Shown: piece after piece, positions 32,440 through 40,709 of the stretch
Numbering within the stretch: position 1 is the first letter of the stretch
Layout of the letters: each line of letters begins with the position of its first letter
From: Streptomyces griseocarneus
GTDB lineage: Bacteria; Actinomycetota; Actinomycetes; Streptomycetales; Streptomycetaceae
Assembly: GCF_014655595.1 (NCBI RefSeq)
Contig: NZ_BNBL01000006.1
Coordinates: 373,906 to 437,905, forward strand
Length of the DNA stretch: 64,000 nt
Direction of reading: 5' to 3'
Made by a program: the position numbers and the translations under genes
Notes under the pieces: model-generated
The model's input: the letters and a program-made list of their open reading frames with translations, nothing else
Database searches by the model: none
Told to the model about the DNA's origin: nothing

Positions 32440-33081
32440 GTGGCACCTCGAATCGACCGGGCCCAAGTGGCCGACACCGCGCTCCGCCTGCTGAACGAAG
32501 TGGGCCTGGAGGGCCTCACCCTGCGCAGGATCGCCAAGGAGCTGAACGTCCAGGCTCCGGCCCTCTACTGGCACTTCGAGAACAAACAGGCCCTGCTCGA
32601 CGAGATGGCCACCGAGATGTTCCGCCGCATGGCGGGCCCCATCGCCGCGACCGACCGCAGCTCGTGGCAGGCGTATCTGACCACCACCATGAAGGGGTTG
32701 CGGCGCTTCCTGCTCGGCTACCGCGACGGCGGCAAGGTCTTCGGGGGTACGCGCTTCACCGACAGCGGCTACGCCGGCCCGGTCGAGGGCATCATGCGCG
32801 TGCTGGTGGACGCGGGGTTCACGCCGCGCGCCGCCGCCCGCGCCCTGTTCACCCTGAACACCTACACCATGGGCTACGTGATCGAGGAGCAGTCCGTCTA
32901 CCCCGAGCCCGGCGGGGAGCGCGATCCCGCCTACGACCTGGAGGACCGCACCCTGAGGATGGAGGGCTACCCGCTCGCCGCCGAGGCGGGGTACGAGTTC
33001 TTCGCGGACCTCGACCGCGGCTTCGAGGACGGTCTGCGGGCCATCGTCGCCGGCATCGAGGCGACCCTGCTCAAGCCTTAA
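32440..33081 (+). CDS. TetR-family repressor
   Basis: This 213-residue regulator has its helix-turn-helix at GLEGLTLRRIAKELNVQAPALYWHFENKQALLDEM, a textbook TetR pattern. It is followed by a TetR_C-like ligand domain (AARALFTLNTYTMGYVIEEQ). It is divergent from the FAD monooxygenase gene with two matching palindromes in the 72-bp gap, implying autorepression and control of the hydroxylase. The GTG start at 32440 has only a weak AAGG upstream. Its last codons overlap the end of the convergent acyltransferase gene by four bases. Confidence 0.92.
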   Translation: MAPRIDRAQVADTALRLLNEVGLEGLTLRRIAKELNVQAPALYWHFENKQALLDEMATEMFRRMAGPIAATDRSSWQAYLTTTMKGLRRFLLGYRDGGKVFGGTRFTDSGYAGPVEGIMRVLVDAGFTPRAAARALFTLNTYTMGYVIEEQSVYPEPGGERDPAYDLEDRTLRMEGYPLAAEAGYEFFADLDRGFEDGLRAIVAGIEATLLKP

Positions 33082-34250
33082 CGACTGGCCCGCTGACGAC
33101 CGGCCGGCTGACGACCGGCCGGCGAGCCGAGCATCCTGCGCAGCACCGGCGTCAGCCGGCGCTCCACCCAGCGGTGCAGCACCCACGCCAGCACCAGCAT
33201 CGCCAGCAGCGTCAGCCCGAACGCCGCGTACGACGGCAGCCCCAGGCCCCGGTGCAGCCCGCCGATCACCACCCAGCCCAGGTGCTCGTGCACCAGGTAG
33301 AAGGGGTACGTCAGCGCCCCCGCGAACGGCAGCCACCGCCACCGCGCCCAGCGCGTGCCGCCCAGGGCCACCGCCGCCACGGCCGCGTAGCCCAGGGCGA
33401 GGACGGCGATGATGACGTAGGGGGAGCGGTAGGAGAAGTAGTGCGGGTTCGGCGGGTGCCACAGGCCCGCCACCGCGTAGTGCTGGCCCAGCAGGAAGCT
33501 CACGGCCACGATGCCCCAGGCCACGGCGTCATGGCCGAAGCGGTGGAGCAGGTACAGGCCGATGCCGCCGATGAAGAACATGGAGTGCTCCGGCATGAAC
33601 ACCACGCGCAGGAACTCCACATGCGACGCCGTCGTGACGACCGTCATCAGCGTCCACACCGCGCAGAACAGCACCACCCGCCGTCGCGTCGCCCCCGGCA
33701 GCACCACGAACAGCGCGAACAGCGCGTAGAAGCGCACCTCCGCCCACAGCGTCCAGCACACCCCCAGCACCCGGTCGGCTCCGGCCGGCTGCTGCAGCAT
33801 GGTCAGGTTGACCAGCACGTCGCTCGCCGACACCGGCTTGTACGGCACCCACGGCAGCGCGAAGACGAGGGTGACGAGCACGATCGCCGCCCAGTAGGCG
33901 GGGTAGAGGCGGGCGGCGCGGGAGGCGAAGAACGAGCGCAGCGGGCGCCCCCAGCCGCTCATGCAGATGACGAAGCCGCTGATGACGAAGAAGATCTGCA
34001 CGCCCAGGCAGCCGTAGGCGAAGGCCGCCGACAGGTGCGGGAACTCATGGCGCGGCGAGGCCCCCCACGCCCGGCTGACGTCGCCGTCCCGCCCGCCGTA
34101 GTGGTAGAGCGCCACCATCAGCGCGGCGACCAGCCGCAGCCCGTCCAGGGCGTACAGCCGCCCGCCGGAGCCCTTCCGCCCGGCCGCCGCCTCGGGGGCT
34201 TTTCGCTGTTCCGGGGGCCGTGCGGTGCTCGGGGCCTGGACCGTCGTCAT
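33078..34250 (-). CDS. Membrane acyltransferase (acyltransferase 3 family)
   Basis: This 390-residue protein has about ten hydrophobic segments. The acyltransferase-3 signature is RLYALDGLRLVAALMVALYHYG, with the catalytic His, followed by FFVISGFVICMSGWGRPLRSFFASRAARLYPAYWAA. These enzymes O-acetylate or otherwise acylate cell-surface glycans. Here it lies downstream of glycosyltransferases in a nonulosonic-acid cluster and probably decorates that polymer. The C-terminus is a short basic repeat (PAGRQPAGRQRASR) from 15-bp DNA repeats. Confidence 0.9.
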   Translation of the reverse strand: MTTVQAPSTARPPEQRKAPEAAAGRKGSGGRLYALDGLRLVAALMVALYHYGGRDGDVSRAWGASPRHEFPHLSAAFAYGCLGVQIFFVISGFVICMSGWGRPLRSFFASRAARLYPAYWAAIVLVTLVFALPWVPYKPVSASDVLVNLTMLQQPAGADRVLGVCWTLWAEVRFYALFALFVVLPGATRRRVVLFCAVWTLMTVVTTASHVEFLRVVFMPEHSMFFIGGIGLYLLHRFGHDAVAWGIVAVSFLLGQHYAVAGLWHPPNPHYFSYRSPYVIIAVLALGYAAVAAVALGGTRWARWRWLPFAGALTYPFYLVHEHLGWVVIGGLHRGLGLPSYAAFGLTLLAMLVLAWVLHRWVERRLTPVLRRMLGSPAGRQPAGRQRASR

Positions 34251-34266
34251 GCGGAAGTCGCCATTT

Positions 34267-34368
34267 CTATAAGGGCGTCGTAGCCGAGGGTGTCGTGACC
34301 ATGGGTGTCGTAGCCAAGGGCATTGCAGCCATGGGCGTCGTAACCATGGGGGAAGCCGGCGTCGTCAT
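34267..34368 (-). CDS. Translationally coupled 33-residue repeat ORF
   Basis: This frame begins with an ATG that overlaps the TGA of the polysialyltransferase-like gene (ATGA) and ends 16 bp before the acyltransferase start. It reads MTTPASP, then pentapeptides of the type Met-Val-Thr-Thr-Pro, encoded by five 15-bp repeats. The last codon before the stop is TTA. The coupling geometry is that of a real gene, but the repeat origin may be neutral. I know no family of this type. Treat as a candidate small gene. Confidence 0.35.
   Translation of the reverse strand: MTTPASPMVTTPMAAMPLATTPMVTTPSATTPL
34274..34348. repeat. Five 15-bp tandem repeats
   Basis: Five units with consensus GGYGTCGTARCCAWG start at 34274, 34289, 34304, 34319 and 34334. 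They fill most of the gap between the polysialyltransferase-like and acyltransferase genes and keep one reading frame open on the minus strand. Confidence 0.8.
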
Positions 34369-35744
34369 GCGGAGGCCGTCGCCTTCTTGCGCTTGAGCAG
34401 CCGCCTGCGCACCGCCAGCGCCCGGCGGGCCACCTTGCGGACGGTGGGATGGCGCGGCAGGAAGGCGAGTTGGGTGGGGACCGCGCCGGGCAGTGCCAGC
34501 GAGGTCAGGCGGCGGCGCTTGAAGTAGCGCCGGGTACGGGCGTCCAGGTGCGCGGCCAGATAGCGCTCGGCGGCGGGGCGCAGACCGGGGTGGATGCGGG
34601 GCTGCATCGCGTAGCCGACGGCGGCCAGCAGGGCCTCGAGCCGCTCGGGGCTGTCGGGCGCGCGGCCGCCGGGGCCGTCGTCGGGGCCGTCCTCGAGGCC
34701 GGGCAGCAGCGCGTCCACGATGGTCACCGGCACGCGGTTGCTGTTCTCGTACGGGGCGAGCCGCTCCAGCAGCAGGTCCGTGCCCGCGCGGGCGACGGGC
34801 AGCCCGTAGAAGGTGTGCGCGGTGAGCAGCGCGGTGGAGAAGCAGGCGACGACCAGCGCGGGCCGCAGCCGCTGGTAGACCACCTCCGCCAGGACGGGCG
34901 CCTCCAGCACGGTCAGGGCCGCGCCGAGCCGGTCCGCCTCCTCCTCCAGCAGCCGTGACCAGCGGGCGGGGGCCGAGGGGTGCGGCTTGAAGAGCAGCGT
35001 CCGGTGGCCGCGGCCCACCGCCCCGCGCAGCATGCGCACGTGCAGGCGTTCCTCCTCCTCGGGGGTGAGGATGTCCAGCGCCGAGAGGTACTGGCCGAGC
35101 AGCAGGGCGGCGCCCTCGGGGGCGTCGGGCAGGCCGGTGGCGGTCGCGTCGGAGAGCTCGGCCAGGACCTTGGTGAAGACCTCGCCCGGCACGATCTCCG
35201 GTTCCACCCCGAACTCCGTGAGCAGCAGGGGCTTCAGGCCCGGTACCAGGTCCAGGTGGAGCAGGCGGCGCACCCGGGTGCCGATCAGCGGGTCGAGCCT
35301 GCTGCGCGTGGGGCCGTAGCTCATCAGGCCGTCGGCGTAGACGTCCAGGGGCGCGTCGGGGAACAGCTGGGCGAGGGCGAGGGCGGGGTTGACCTGGAGG
35401 GATTCCAGGACGATCTCGACGTCGTCGGTGCCGAGCCCCCACAGCAGCCGCAGGTGCCGCTCCCACAGGGGCGCGTCGTCCGGGCGCGGGGACCAGCCGG
35501 AGGGGTGGAAGGGGCTGATGGTCTCGTTCCAGGACAGCACCCCGTCGAAGCGGGTGCGCAGCCGTTCGAAGCCGGGGGCCTCGTCGAAGGCGGGGGTGGT
35601 CTCGGGGACGGCGGCGGTGTTGGCGACGATCAGCAGCCGGCGGCCGGCGGCGGGGAAGAACCCGGCGTCGAGGGCGGCGGCCAGGGTGGCGGCGCCGTAG
35701 AGCGTCGAGGCCATGAAGAGCTGGGTGCGGGCGGGCGCGGGCAT
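34365..35744 (-). CDS. Polysialyltransferase-like glycosyltransferase
   Basis: A 459-residue GT-B-type protein. It starts PARTQLFMASTLYGAATLAAALDAG. It has the acidic-Gly motif DVYADGLMSYGPTRS and the His-Pro motif LLFKPHPSAPARWSRLLEEE, followed by CFSTALLTAHTFYGLPVARAGTD. Together these define bacterial poly- and lipooligosaccharide sialyltransferases, whose conserved D/E-D/E-G and HP motifs bind CMP-sialic acid. With NeuA and NeuB in the window it probably polymerises a nonulosonic acid. ATG 35744 overlaps the stop of the GT2 gene. A short Asp/Gly/Pro-rich loop (GLEDGPDDGPGGRAPDSP) is inserted near residue 340. Confidence 0.8.
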   Translation of the reverse strand: MPAPARTQLFMASTLYGAATLAAALDAGFFPAAGRRLLIVANTAAVPETTPAFDEAPGFERLRTRFDGVLSWNETISPFHPSGWSPRPDDAPLWERHLRLLWGLGTDDVEIVLESLQVNPALALAQLFPDAPLDVYADGLMSYGPTRSRLDPLIGTRVRRLLHLDLVPGLKPLLLTEFGVEPEIVPGEVFTKVLAELSDATATGLPDAPEGAALLLGQYLSALDILTPEEEERLHVRMLRGAVGRGHRTLLFKPHPSAPARWSRLLEEEADRLGAALTVLEAPVLAEVVYQRLRPALVVACFSTALLTAHTFYGLPVARAGTDLLLERLAPYENSNRVPVTIVDALLPGLEDGPDDGPGGRAPDSPERLEALLAAVGYAMQPRIHPGLRPAAERYLAAHLDARTRRYFKRRRLTSLALPGAVPTQLAFLPRHPTVRKVARRALAVRRRLLKRKKATASA

Positions 35745-36751
35745 CAGGCGGCCACCTCCGGCGCGGCGGGCGCCGTCCTGGGCGCCGGGGTCACGGCCGC
35801 CCGGCGGCGCAGCCGGCGCAGGCGGGCGGCGCGGTCCTCGTCCATGGAATCGAGGGCGTCCCAGAGGAGTTCCGGGGGCATGCGTTTCATGGCGGCCGCG
35901 CTCATCGAACGCAGTTTTGCGGCGACCGCCGGTTCGAATCGTTCGATGGAGCCGAGGTGGTGCGAAATAATCGCGCAGTACGTACGAACGGCCTTCGGGA
36001 GGAGTTTTTCCGCATCCGGGTCGCGGGCCGTTTCCGCCAATACGGTGTCGAACGCGCGAATGAAATCCAGCTGCCGTACGTCGCCGATCTGGGTGAGCGA
36101 TGTGGCGACCCCGCGCCGGTAGAAGACGCCGAGCAGTCCGGAGACCGCGAACGACCGCGCCTCGCGGTGCAGCCGCCAGATCCACGGCCGGTCCTCGGCG
36201 GTGCGCAGGCCGGGCACGAAGTGCAGCAGGCCCGCGTCGAGGAGCCGCCGGTGGTAGATCCCGGCCCAGGCGTAGGGGTAGTCGACGGAGGTGGAGCGGC
36301 CGGCGGGCAGTATGGCGTCGCGCGGGCGGAGCGCGACCCCGCGGCGGCCGACGGGCACCCGGTGGACAGTCCGGTTCCGGCCCGTGCACTGCACGTGGTC
36401 GGTCCGCACGAAGTCGACGTCCAGTTCCTCGGCGGTGCGCAGCAGCCGCTCGTAGTGGCCGGGGGCCAGCCAGTCGTCGCCGTCGAGGAAGGTGACGTAC
36501 TCCCCGCGCGCCGCGTCCAGCCCGGTGTTGCGGGCGGTGGCCAGCCCTCCGTTCGTGCCGTGGCGCAGGAGCACGGCTCCGGGCAGGTCCCGCGCGGCGC
36601 GCTCCAGCACCTCCGGCGTGCCGTCCGTCGAACAATCGTCGACGAGAATGAATTCGAAGTCCTCGCGCGCGTTCGCGCGCAGACTTCTCAGTGTGTCGGG
36701 GGCATATGTCTGCACGTTGAAGAACGGCACGACGACGGAGAGCTTGACCAC
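35744..36751 (-). CDS. Family 2 glycosyltransferase
   Basis: This 335-residue GT-A enzyme starts KLSVVVPFFNVQTYAPDTLRSL, with the metal-nucleotide motif EYVTFLDGDDWLAPGHY (DxD) and the acceptor-side AEDRPWIWRLHREA (EDxxW-like). It has no membrane segments, so it is cytosolic. It probably adds a sugar in the wall polymer made by this cluster. GTG 36751 (MVKLSVV) is chosen as the start because the fold begins there. An in-frame start at 36838 would add 29 unlikely residues. No clear ribosome-binding site is visible for either. Confidence 0.88.
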   Translation of the reverse strand: MVKLSVVVPFFNVQTYAPDTLRSLRANAREDFEFILVDDCSTDGTPEVLERAARDLPGAVLLRHGTNGGLATARNTGLDAARGEYVTFLDGDDWLAPGHYERLLRTAEELDVDFVRTDHVQCTGRNRTVHRVPVGRRGVALRPRDAILPAGRSTSVDYPYAWAGIYHRRLLDAGLLHFVPGLRTAEDRPWIWRLHREARSFAVSGLLGVFYRRGVATSLTQIGDVRQLDFIRAFDTVLAETARDPDAEKLLPKAVRTYCAIISHHLGSIERFEPAVAAKLRSMSAAAMKRMPPELLWDALDSMDEDRAARLRRLRRRAAVTPAPRTAPAAPEVAA

Positions 36752-36938
36752 GCGCGTGACGCTATGTGCTGCCCCGGCATTCGTTCTGACGCAGAGCGCA
36801 AGCCCAGGTGAACGAAGCGCGGCGGATTTGTGAACCACCCCGTGCCGTCAACCGATTCGCCGACCGTCGGTGTGCTGTTTACCGGCTGTTGAAGTCCCGT
36901 TGGGCAACGAAACGGAATGGATTTCTATCGTCGGCGAT

Positions 36939-38264
36939 GTGCACTCACCTACCGATTCCCCGCTCAGGATCGCGGTGCTCGCCGACTCCGACACCCGGTG
37001 GAAATGGGGGGCGCTCACCGCGCACCGGATCGCCCCCGGCGGCCGGCTCGACGGCTTCCTGCTGCGCGGCCGCGCGACCCCCACCGTCCGCCAGCTCGCC
37101 GAGGTCGGCGTCCGCGCGGACGCGCTGCGCGAGGTCACCGGCGCGGAGTTCACCGCCGCGGCCGGCCGGGACCGGTACGACGTGCTCGTGCTCTCCTGCG
37201 TCGGGGGCGCCGTCCAGGCCCTGCTGCACGGCCTCGCCCACGCCTGGGGGCCCGCCCCCGCCCGCCCGGTCGTCGTCACCGGCTACGTCGGCGTCGTCTA
37301 CGAGAAGCTCGCCGACGGCCTGCTGCTGCGGCACGGCGCGGACGTGGTCCTCGCCAACTCCCGCCACGACGCGGAGCGGTTCCGCGCCGTGTACGCCGGA
37401 GCGGGCGCCCCCGCGCACAGCGTCACCGAGTGCGCGCTGCCGTTCCTCGGCGGCGAGCCGTACGCCGGTCCCGCCCAAGACCGCCCGTACACCGTGGTGT
37501 TCGCCGCGCAGCCGTCCGTGCCCGACGGCCGCGCCGACCGGACGTACCTGCTCGAACGCGCCGCCCGCCACGCCCGCCTGCACCCCGGCCGGCAGGTGCT
37601 GATCAAGCTCCGCAGCAAGCCCGGCGAGCACACCACCCACATCGAGGAACACCCCTACCAGAAGCTCGCCGCCCGGCTCCCCGGCGGAATGCCCGCCAAC
37701 TGCCGCCTGGTCTACGGGCACATGGGCGAGGTCCTCGACACCGCCGACCTGCTGGTGACGGTCAGCTCCACGGCCGCCCTCGAGTCCCTCCACCGCGCGA
37801 TCCCCACCGCCGTCCTCACCGACCTCGGCGTCCGCGAGGCGCTCGGCAACCACCACTTCCTCGGCTCCGGCTGCCTCGTCTCCTGGGACGAGCTCGACGC
37901 CGGCCGCCTGCCCGGGCCCGACCCCGCCTGGACGGCCCGGCAGGGCGTCGCGCCCGACGGCTCGTACGCCCACGCCTTCGACGCCGCCCGCGAACGCGTC
38001 GCCGACCTCGCCGCCCGCCCCGCCCTGCCCCCGCTCGCCCCCTACTACACCGCCCGCACCGCCCCCGGCTACCTCCCCGCCGTCCTCGCCCGCTACGGCT
38101 TCGACCCCCAGGGGCACCCCCTGCCGGGCCGCGCCGCCCCCGGGCGCGAGGAGAGCGCGCTGCGCCGCGCCACGCGCGGGGCCCTGCGGGACGCGGCGCG
38201 CGGCGCCTACCGGCACGGGGTGCAGCGCGTGGCGCCCGTCATCCGCCGGCTGGGGGAGCTGTGA
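36939..38264 (+). CDS. DUF6716 putative glycosyltransferase
   Basis: This 441-residue protein starts PLRIAVLADSDTRWKWGALTAHRIAPGGRLDGFLLRGRATPT. It has two Rossmann-like halves: VVVTGYVGVVYEKLADGLLLRHGADVVLANS, and VTVSSTAALESLHRAIPTAVLTDLGVREALGNHHFLGSGCLV, which resembles the C-terminal donor-binding part of CDP-glycerol and capsule transferases. It is likely a GT-B transferase of the nonulosonate pathway. It is divergent from the GT2 gene and followed by neuA. GTG 36939 is my best start; another at 36870 is in frame. Confidence 0.7.
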   Translation: MHSPTDSPLRIAVLADSDTRWKWGALTAHRIAPGGRLDGFLLRGRATPTVRQLAEVGVRADALREVTGAEFTAAAGRDRYDVLVLSCVGGAVQALLHGLAHAWGPAPARPVVVTGYVGVVYEKLADGLLLRHGADVVLANSRHDAERFRAVYAGAGAPAHSVTECALPFLGGEPYAGPAQDRPYTVVFAAQPSVPDGRADRTYLLERAARHARLHPGRQVLIKLRSKPGEHTTHIEEHPYQKLAARLPGGMPANCRLVYGHMGEVLDTADLLVTVSSTAALESLHRAIPTAVLTDLGVREALGNHHFLGSGCLVSWDELDAGRLPGPDPAWTARQGVAPDGSYAHAFDAARERVADLAARPALPPLAPYYTARTAPGYLPAVLARYGFDPQGHPLPGRAAPGREESALRRATRGALRDAARGAYRHGVQRVAPVIRRLGEL

Positions 38265-38302
38265 CGCCCCCGCCGGCCACCCGACCCACCAAGGAGCACA
38301 CG

Positions 38303-39643
38303 ATGTCCGCCCCACCGGCCGTCCTGGCCGTCATCCCCGCACGCGGCGGATCCAAGGGCGTGCCCTCCAAGAACCTCGCCGCCGTCGGGGGAGTGCCGCT
38401 CGTCGCCCGCGCGGTCCGCGAGTGCCGGGCCTCCCGCCTGGTCACCGACGTCGTCGTCTCCACGGACGACGCCGCCATCGCGGACGCCGCCCAGGCCGCG
38501 GGCGCGGCCGTCGTCCGCCGCCCGGCCGCCATCGCCGGGGACACCGCCACCAGCGAGGCGGCGGTGCTGCACGCCATGGACGCCTACGAGGCCCTGGCCG
38601 GCCGCCCGGTCGGGGTGGTCCTGCTGGTGCAGTGCACCAGCCCGTTCCTCACCCGCGAGGACGTCGACGGCGTGGCGGCGGCCGTCGTCGAGGAGGGCGC
38701 GGACAGCGCCCTGACCGTGGCCCCCTTCCACGGCTTCGTCTGGCGGGAGGAGGAACGGGAGGAAGAACGGGAGGAAGAACGGGAGGAGGACGAGGACGCG
38801 ACGGCCCGGCCCGTCACCGTCCCCGCCCAGGCCGCCGCGCCCGGCGACGGCCGCCCCGCGCCCGCCGGGGCCCGCGGCGTCAACCACGACAAGGCCCACC
38901 GCCCCCGCCGCCAGGACCGCCCCCAGGACCTGCTGGAGACCGGCGCCGCCTACGCCATGCGCGCCGACGGCTTCCGGGCCGCCGGCCACCGCTTCTTCGG
39001 CCGGACCGAGCTCGTACGCACCGAGGCCGCCCGCATCCTGGAGATCGACGACCCGCACGACCTCGACCGCGCCCGCGCGCTCGCCCCGCTCCTCGACGCC
39101 GGCGGCCCCACCGCCCTGCCCACCCGGGACGACGTCGACGCCGTCGTCCTCGACTTCGACGGCACCCAGACCGACGACCGCGTCCTCATCGACGCCGACG
39201 GACGCGAACTCGTCGCCGTCCACCGCGGCGACGGACTCGGCGTCGCCGCGCTGCGCCGGGCCGGGCTGGAGCTGCTGATCCTGTCCACCGAGACCAACCC
39301 CGTCGTCGCCGCCCGCGGCCGCAAGCTCGGCGTCCCCGTCATCCACGGCAGCGAGCGCAAGGACGCCGCCCTCAAGCAGTGGTGCGGCGAACGCGGCATC
39401 GACCCCCAGCGGGTGCTCTACGCCGGCAACGACGTCAACGACCTGCCCTGCTTCGGCCTCGTCGGCTGGCCCGTGGCCGTCGCCGACGCGCACGGCCCCG
39501 TACGCGCCGCCGCGCGCGCCGTGACCGCCGCTCCCGGCGGCGCCGGCGCCGTCCGCGAGATCGCCTCCTGGCTGCTGGGCGCGGCCCTCGACGGCGGCCT
39601 CAGCGATGCCGGCACCGGCGCCGCCCCGCGCCTCACCCCGTAA
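38303..39643 (+). CDS. neuA: CMP-nonulosonate synthetase (NeuA) fused to HAD phosphatase
   Basis: A 446-residue bifunctional protein. Residues 1-270 are a cytidylyltransferase: AVIPARGGSKGVPSKNL (CTP-binding), VVVSTDDAAIADAA and HRPRRQDRPQDLLETGAAYAM. Residues 275-430 are a KdsC-like HAD phosphatase: VVLDFDGTQTDDRVLIDADGRE, ILSTETNPVVAARGRKLGVPVIHG, and AGNDVNDLPCFG. The pair would activate a sialic-acid-like sugar and may also remove its 9-phosphate, as in animal CMAS fusions. Unusual is a Glu/Arg repeat (EEREEEREEE) and low-complexity insertion around residues 150-205. ATG 38303 has AAGGAG upstream. Confidence 0.88.
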   Translation: MSAPPAVLAVIPARGGSKGVPSKNLAAVGGVPLVARAVRECRASRLVTDVVVSTDDAAIADAAQAAGAAVVRRPAAIAGDTATSEAAVLHAMDAYEALAGRPVGVVLLVQCTSPFLTREDVDGVAAAVVEEGADSALTVAPFHGFVWREEEREEEREEEREEDEDATARPVTVPAQAAAPGDGRPAPAGARGVNHDKAHRPRRQDRPQDLLETGAAYAMRADGFRAAGHRFFGRTELVRTEAARILEIDDPHDLDRARALAPLLDAGGPTALPTRDDVDAVVLDFDGTQTDDRVLIDADGRELVAVHRGDGLGVAALRRAGLELLILSTETNPVVAARGRKLGVPVIHGSERKDAALKQWCGERGIDPQRVLYAGNDVNDLPCFGLVGWPVAVADAHGPVRAAARAVTAAPGGAGAVREIASWLLGAALDGGLSDAGTGAAPRLTP

Positions 39644-39754
39644 GACCCCGGCCCCACGACCGGCCTTGCCGGCCCCACGACCCGACCCTCGCCCCACGCC
39701 CCTTCCCCGCACCCCTTCCCCCGCACCCTCCCTCCCGTGAAGGAAAGCCACCTC

Positions 39755-40699
39755 ATGATCTCCGCCCCGCGCAGCGGCACCCGCACCCGCACCCGTGTCC
39801 TCGGCGACCGGCCCGTCGGCCCCGGCCACCCCGTCTACGTCACCGGTGAGATCGGCATCAACCACAACGGCGACCTCGAGAACGCCTTCGCCCTCATCGA
39901 CGCCGCCGCCGACGCCGGCTGCGACGCCGTGAAGTTCCAGAAGCGCACCCCCGAGGTCTGCACCCCGCGCGACCAGTGGGACCTCGAGCGCGACACGCCG
40001 TGGGGCCGCATGACGTACATCGACTACCGCCACCGCGTGGAGTTCGGCGAGGAGGAGTACCGCCGCATCGACGACCACTGCCGCGAGCGCGGCATCGCCT
40101 GGTTCGCCTCCCCCTGGGACACCGAGTCCGTCGCCTTCCTGGAGAAGTTCGACGTGCCCGCGCACAAGGTCGCCTCGGCCTCCCTCACCGACGACGAGCT
40201 GCTGCGCGCCCTGCGGGCCACCGGCCGCACGGTGATCCTCTCCACCGGCATGTCCACCCCGCAGCAGATCCGGCACGCCGTCGAGGTGCTCGGCAGCGAG
40301 AACATCGTGCTCTGCCACGCCACCTCCACCTACCCGGCCAAGGCCGCCGAGCTCAACCTGCGGGTGATCAACACCCTGCAGGCCGAGTACCCCAACGTGC
40401 CCATCGGCTACTCCGGCCACGAGACGGGCCTGCAGACCACCCTCGCCGCCGTCGCGCTCGGCGCCGCCTTCGTCGAGCGGCACATCACCCTCGACCGGGC
40501 CATGTGGGGCTCCGACCAGGCCGCCTCGGTCGAGCCCGGCGGGCTGCAGCGGCTCGTGCGCGACATCCGGGTGGTCGAGGAGTCGCTGGGAGACGGCGTC
40601 AAGCGGGTCTACGACAGCGAGCTGGGCCCGATGCGCAAGCTGCGCCGGGTGCCCGGCGTCGTCGCCGAGGCGGGCGACCGCGAACCCGTAGCGGTCTGA
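39755..40699 (+). CDS. neuB: Sialic-acid (nonulosonate) synthase NeuB
   Basis: This 314-residue TIM-barrel enzyme starts its core at GEIGINHNGDLENAFALIDAAADAGCDAVKFQKR. The active site includes WFASPWDTESVAFLEKFDVPAHKVASASLTDDELL, LSTGMSTPQQI, CHATSTYPA and IGYSGHETG. It condenses phosphoenolpyruvate with a six-carbon sugar to a 9-carbon ketoacid, which may be Neu5Ac or Kdn. It ends after the barrel, so the C-terminal SAF (antifreeze-like) domain of typical NeuB is absent. ATG 39755 is preceded by GAAGGAA, which favours it over GTG 39737. Confidence 0.92.
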   Translation: MISAPRSGTRTRTRVLGDRPVGPGHPVYVTGEIGINHNGDLENAFALIDAAADAGCDAVKFQKRTPEVCTPRDQWDLERDTPWGRMTYIDYRHRVEFGEEEYRRIDDHCRERGIAWFASPWDTESVAFLEKFDVPAHKVASASLTDDELLRALRATGRTVILSTGMSTPQQIRHAVEVLGSENIVLCHATSTYPAKAAELNLRVINTLQAEYPNVPIGYSGHETGLQTTLAAVALGAAFVERHITLDRAMWGSDQAASVEPGGLQRLVRDIRVVEESLGDGVKRVYDSELGPMRKLRRVPGVVAEAGDREPVAV

Positions 40700-40709
40700 C
40701 GGGCGCCCG

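Noticed and set aside
34274..34348. CRISPR-like array in the 15-bp repeats
   Set aside because: The units are contiguous with no spacers and are degenerate. They are a simple tandem repeat.
35930..35945. GGTTCGAATC resembling a tRNA T-loop
   Set aside because: It lies inside the GT2 coding sequence, and no acceptor or anticodon stem can be formed around it.
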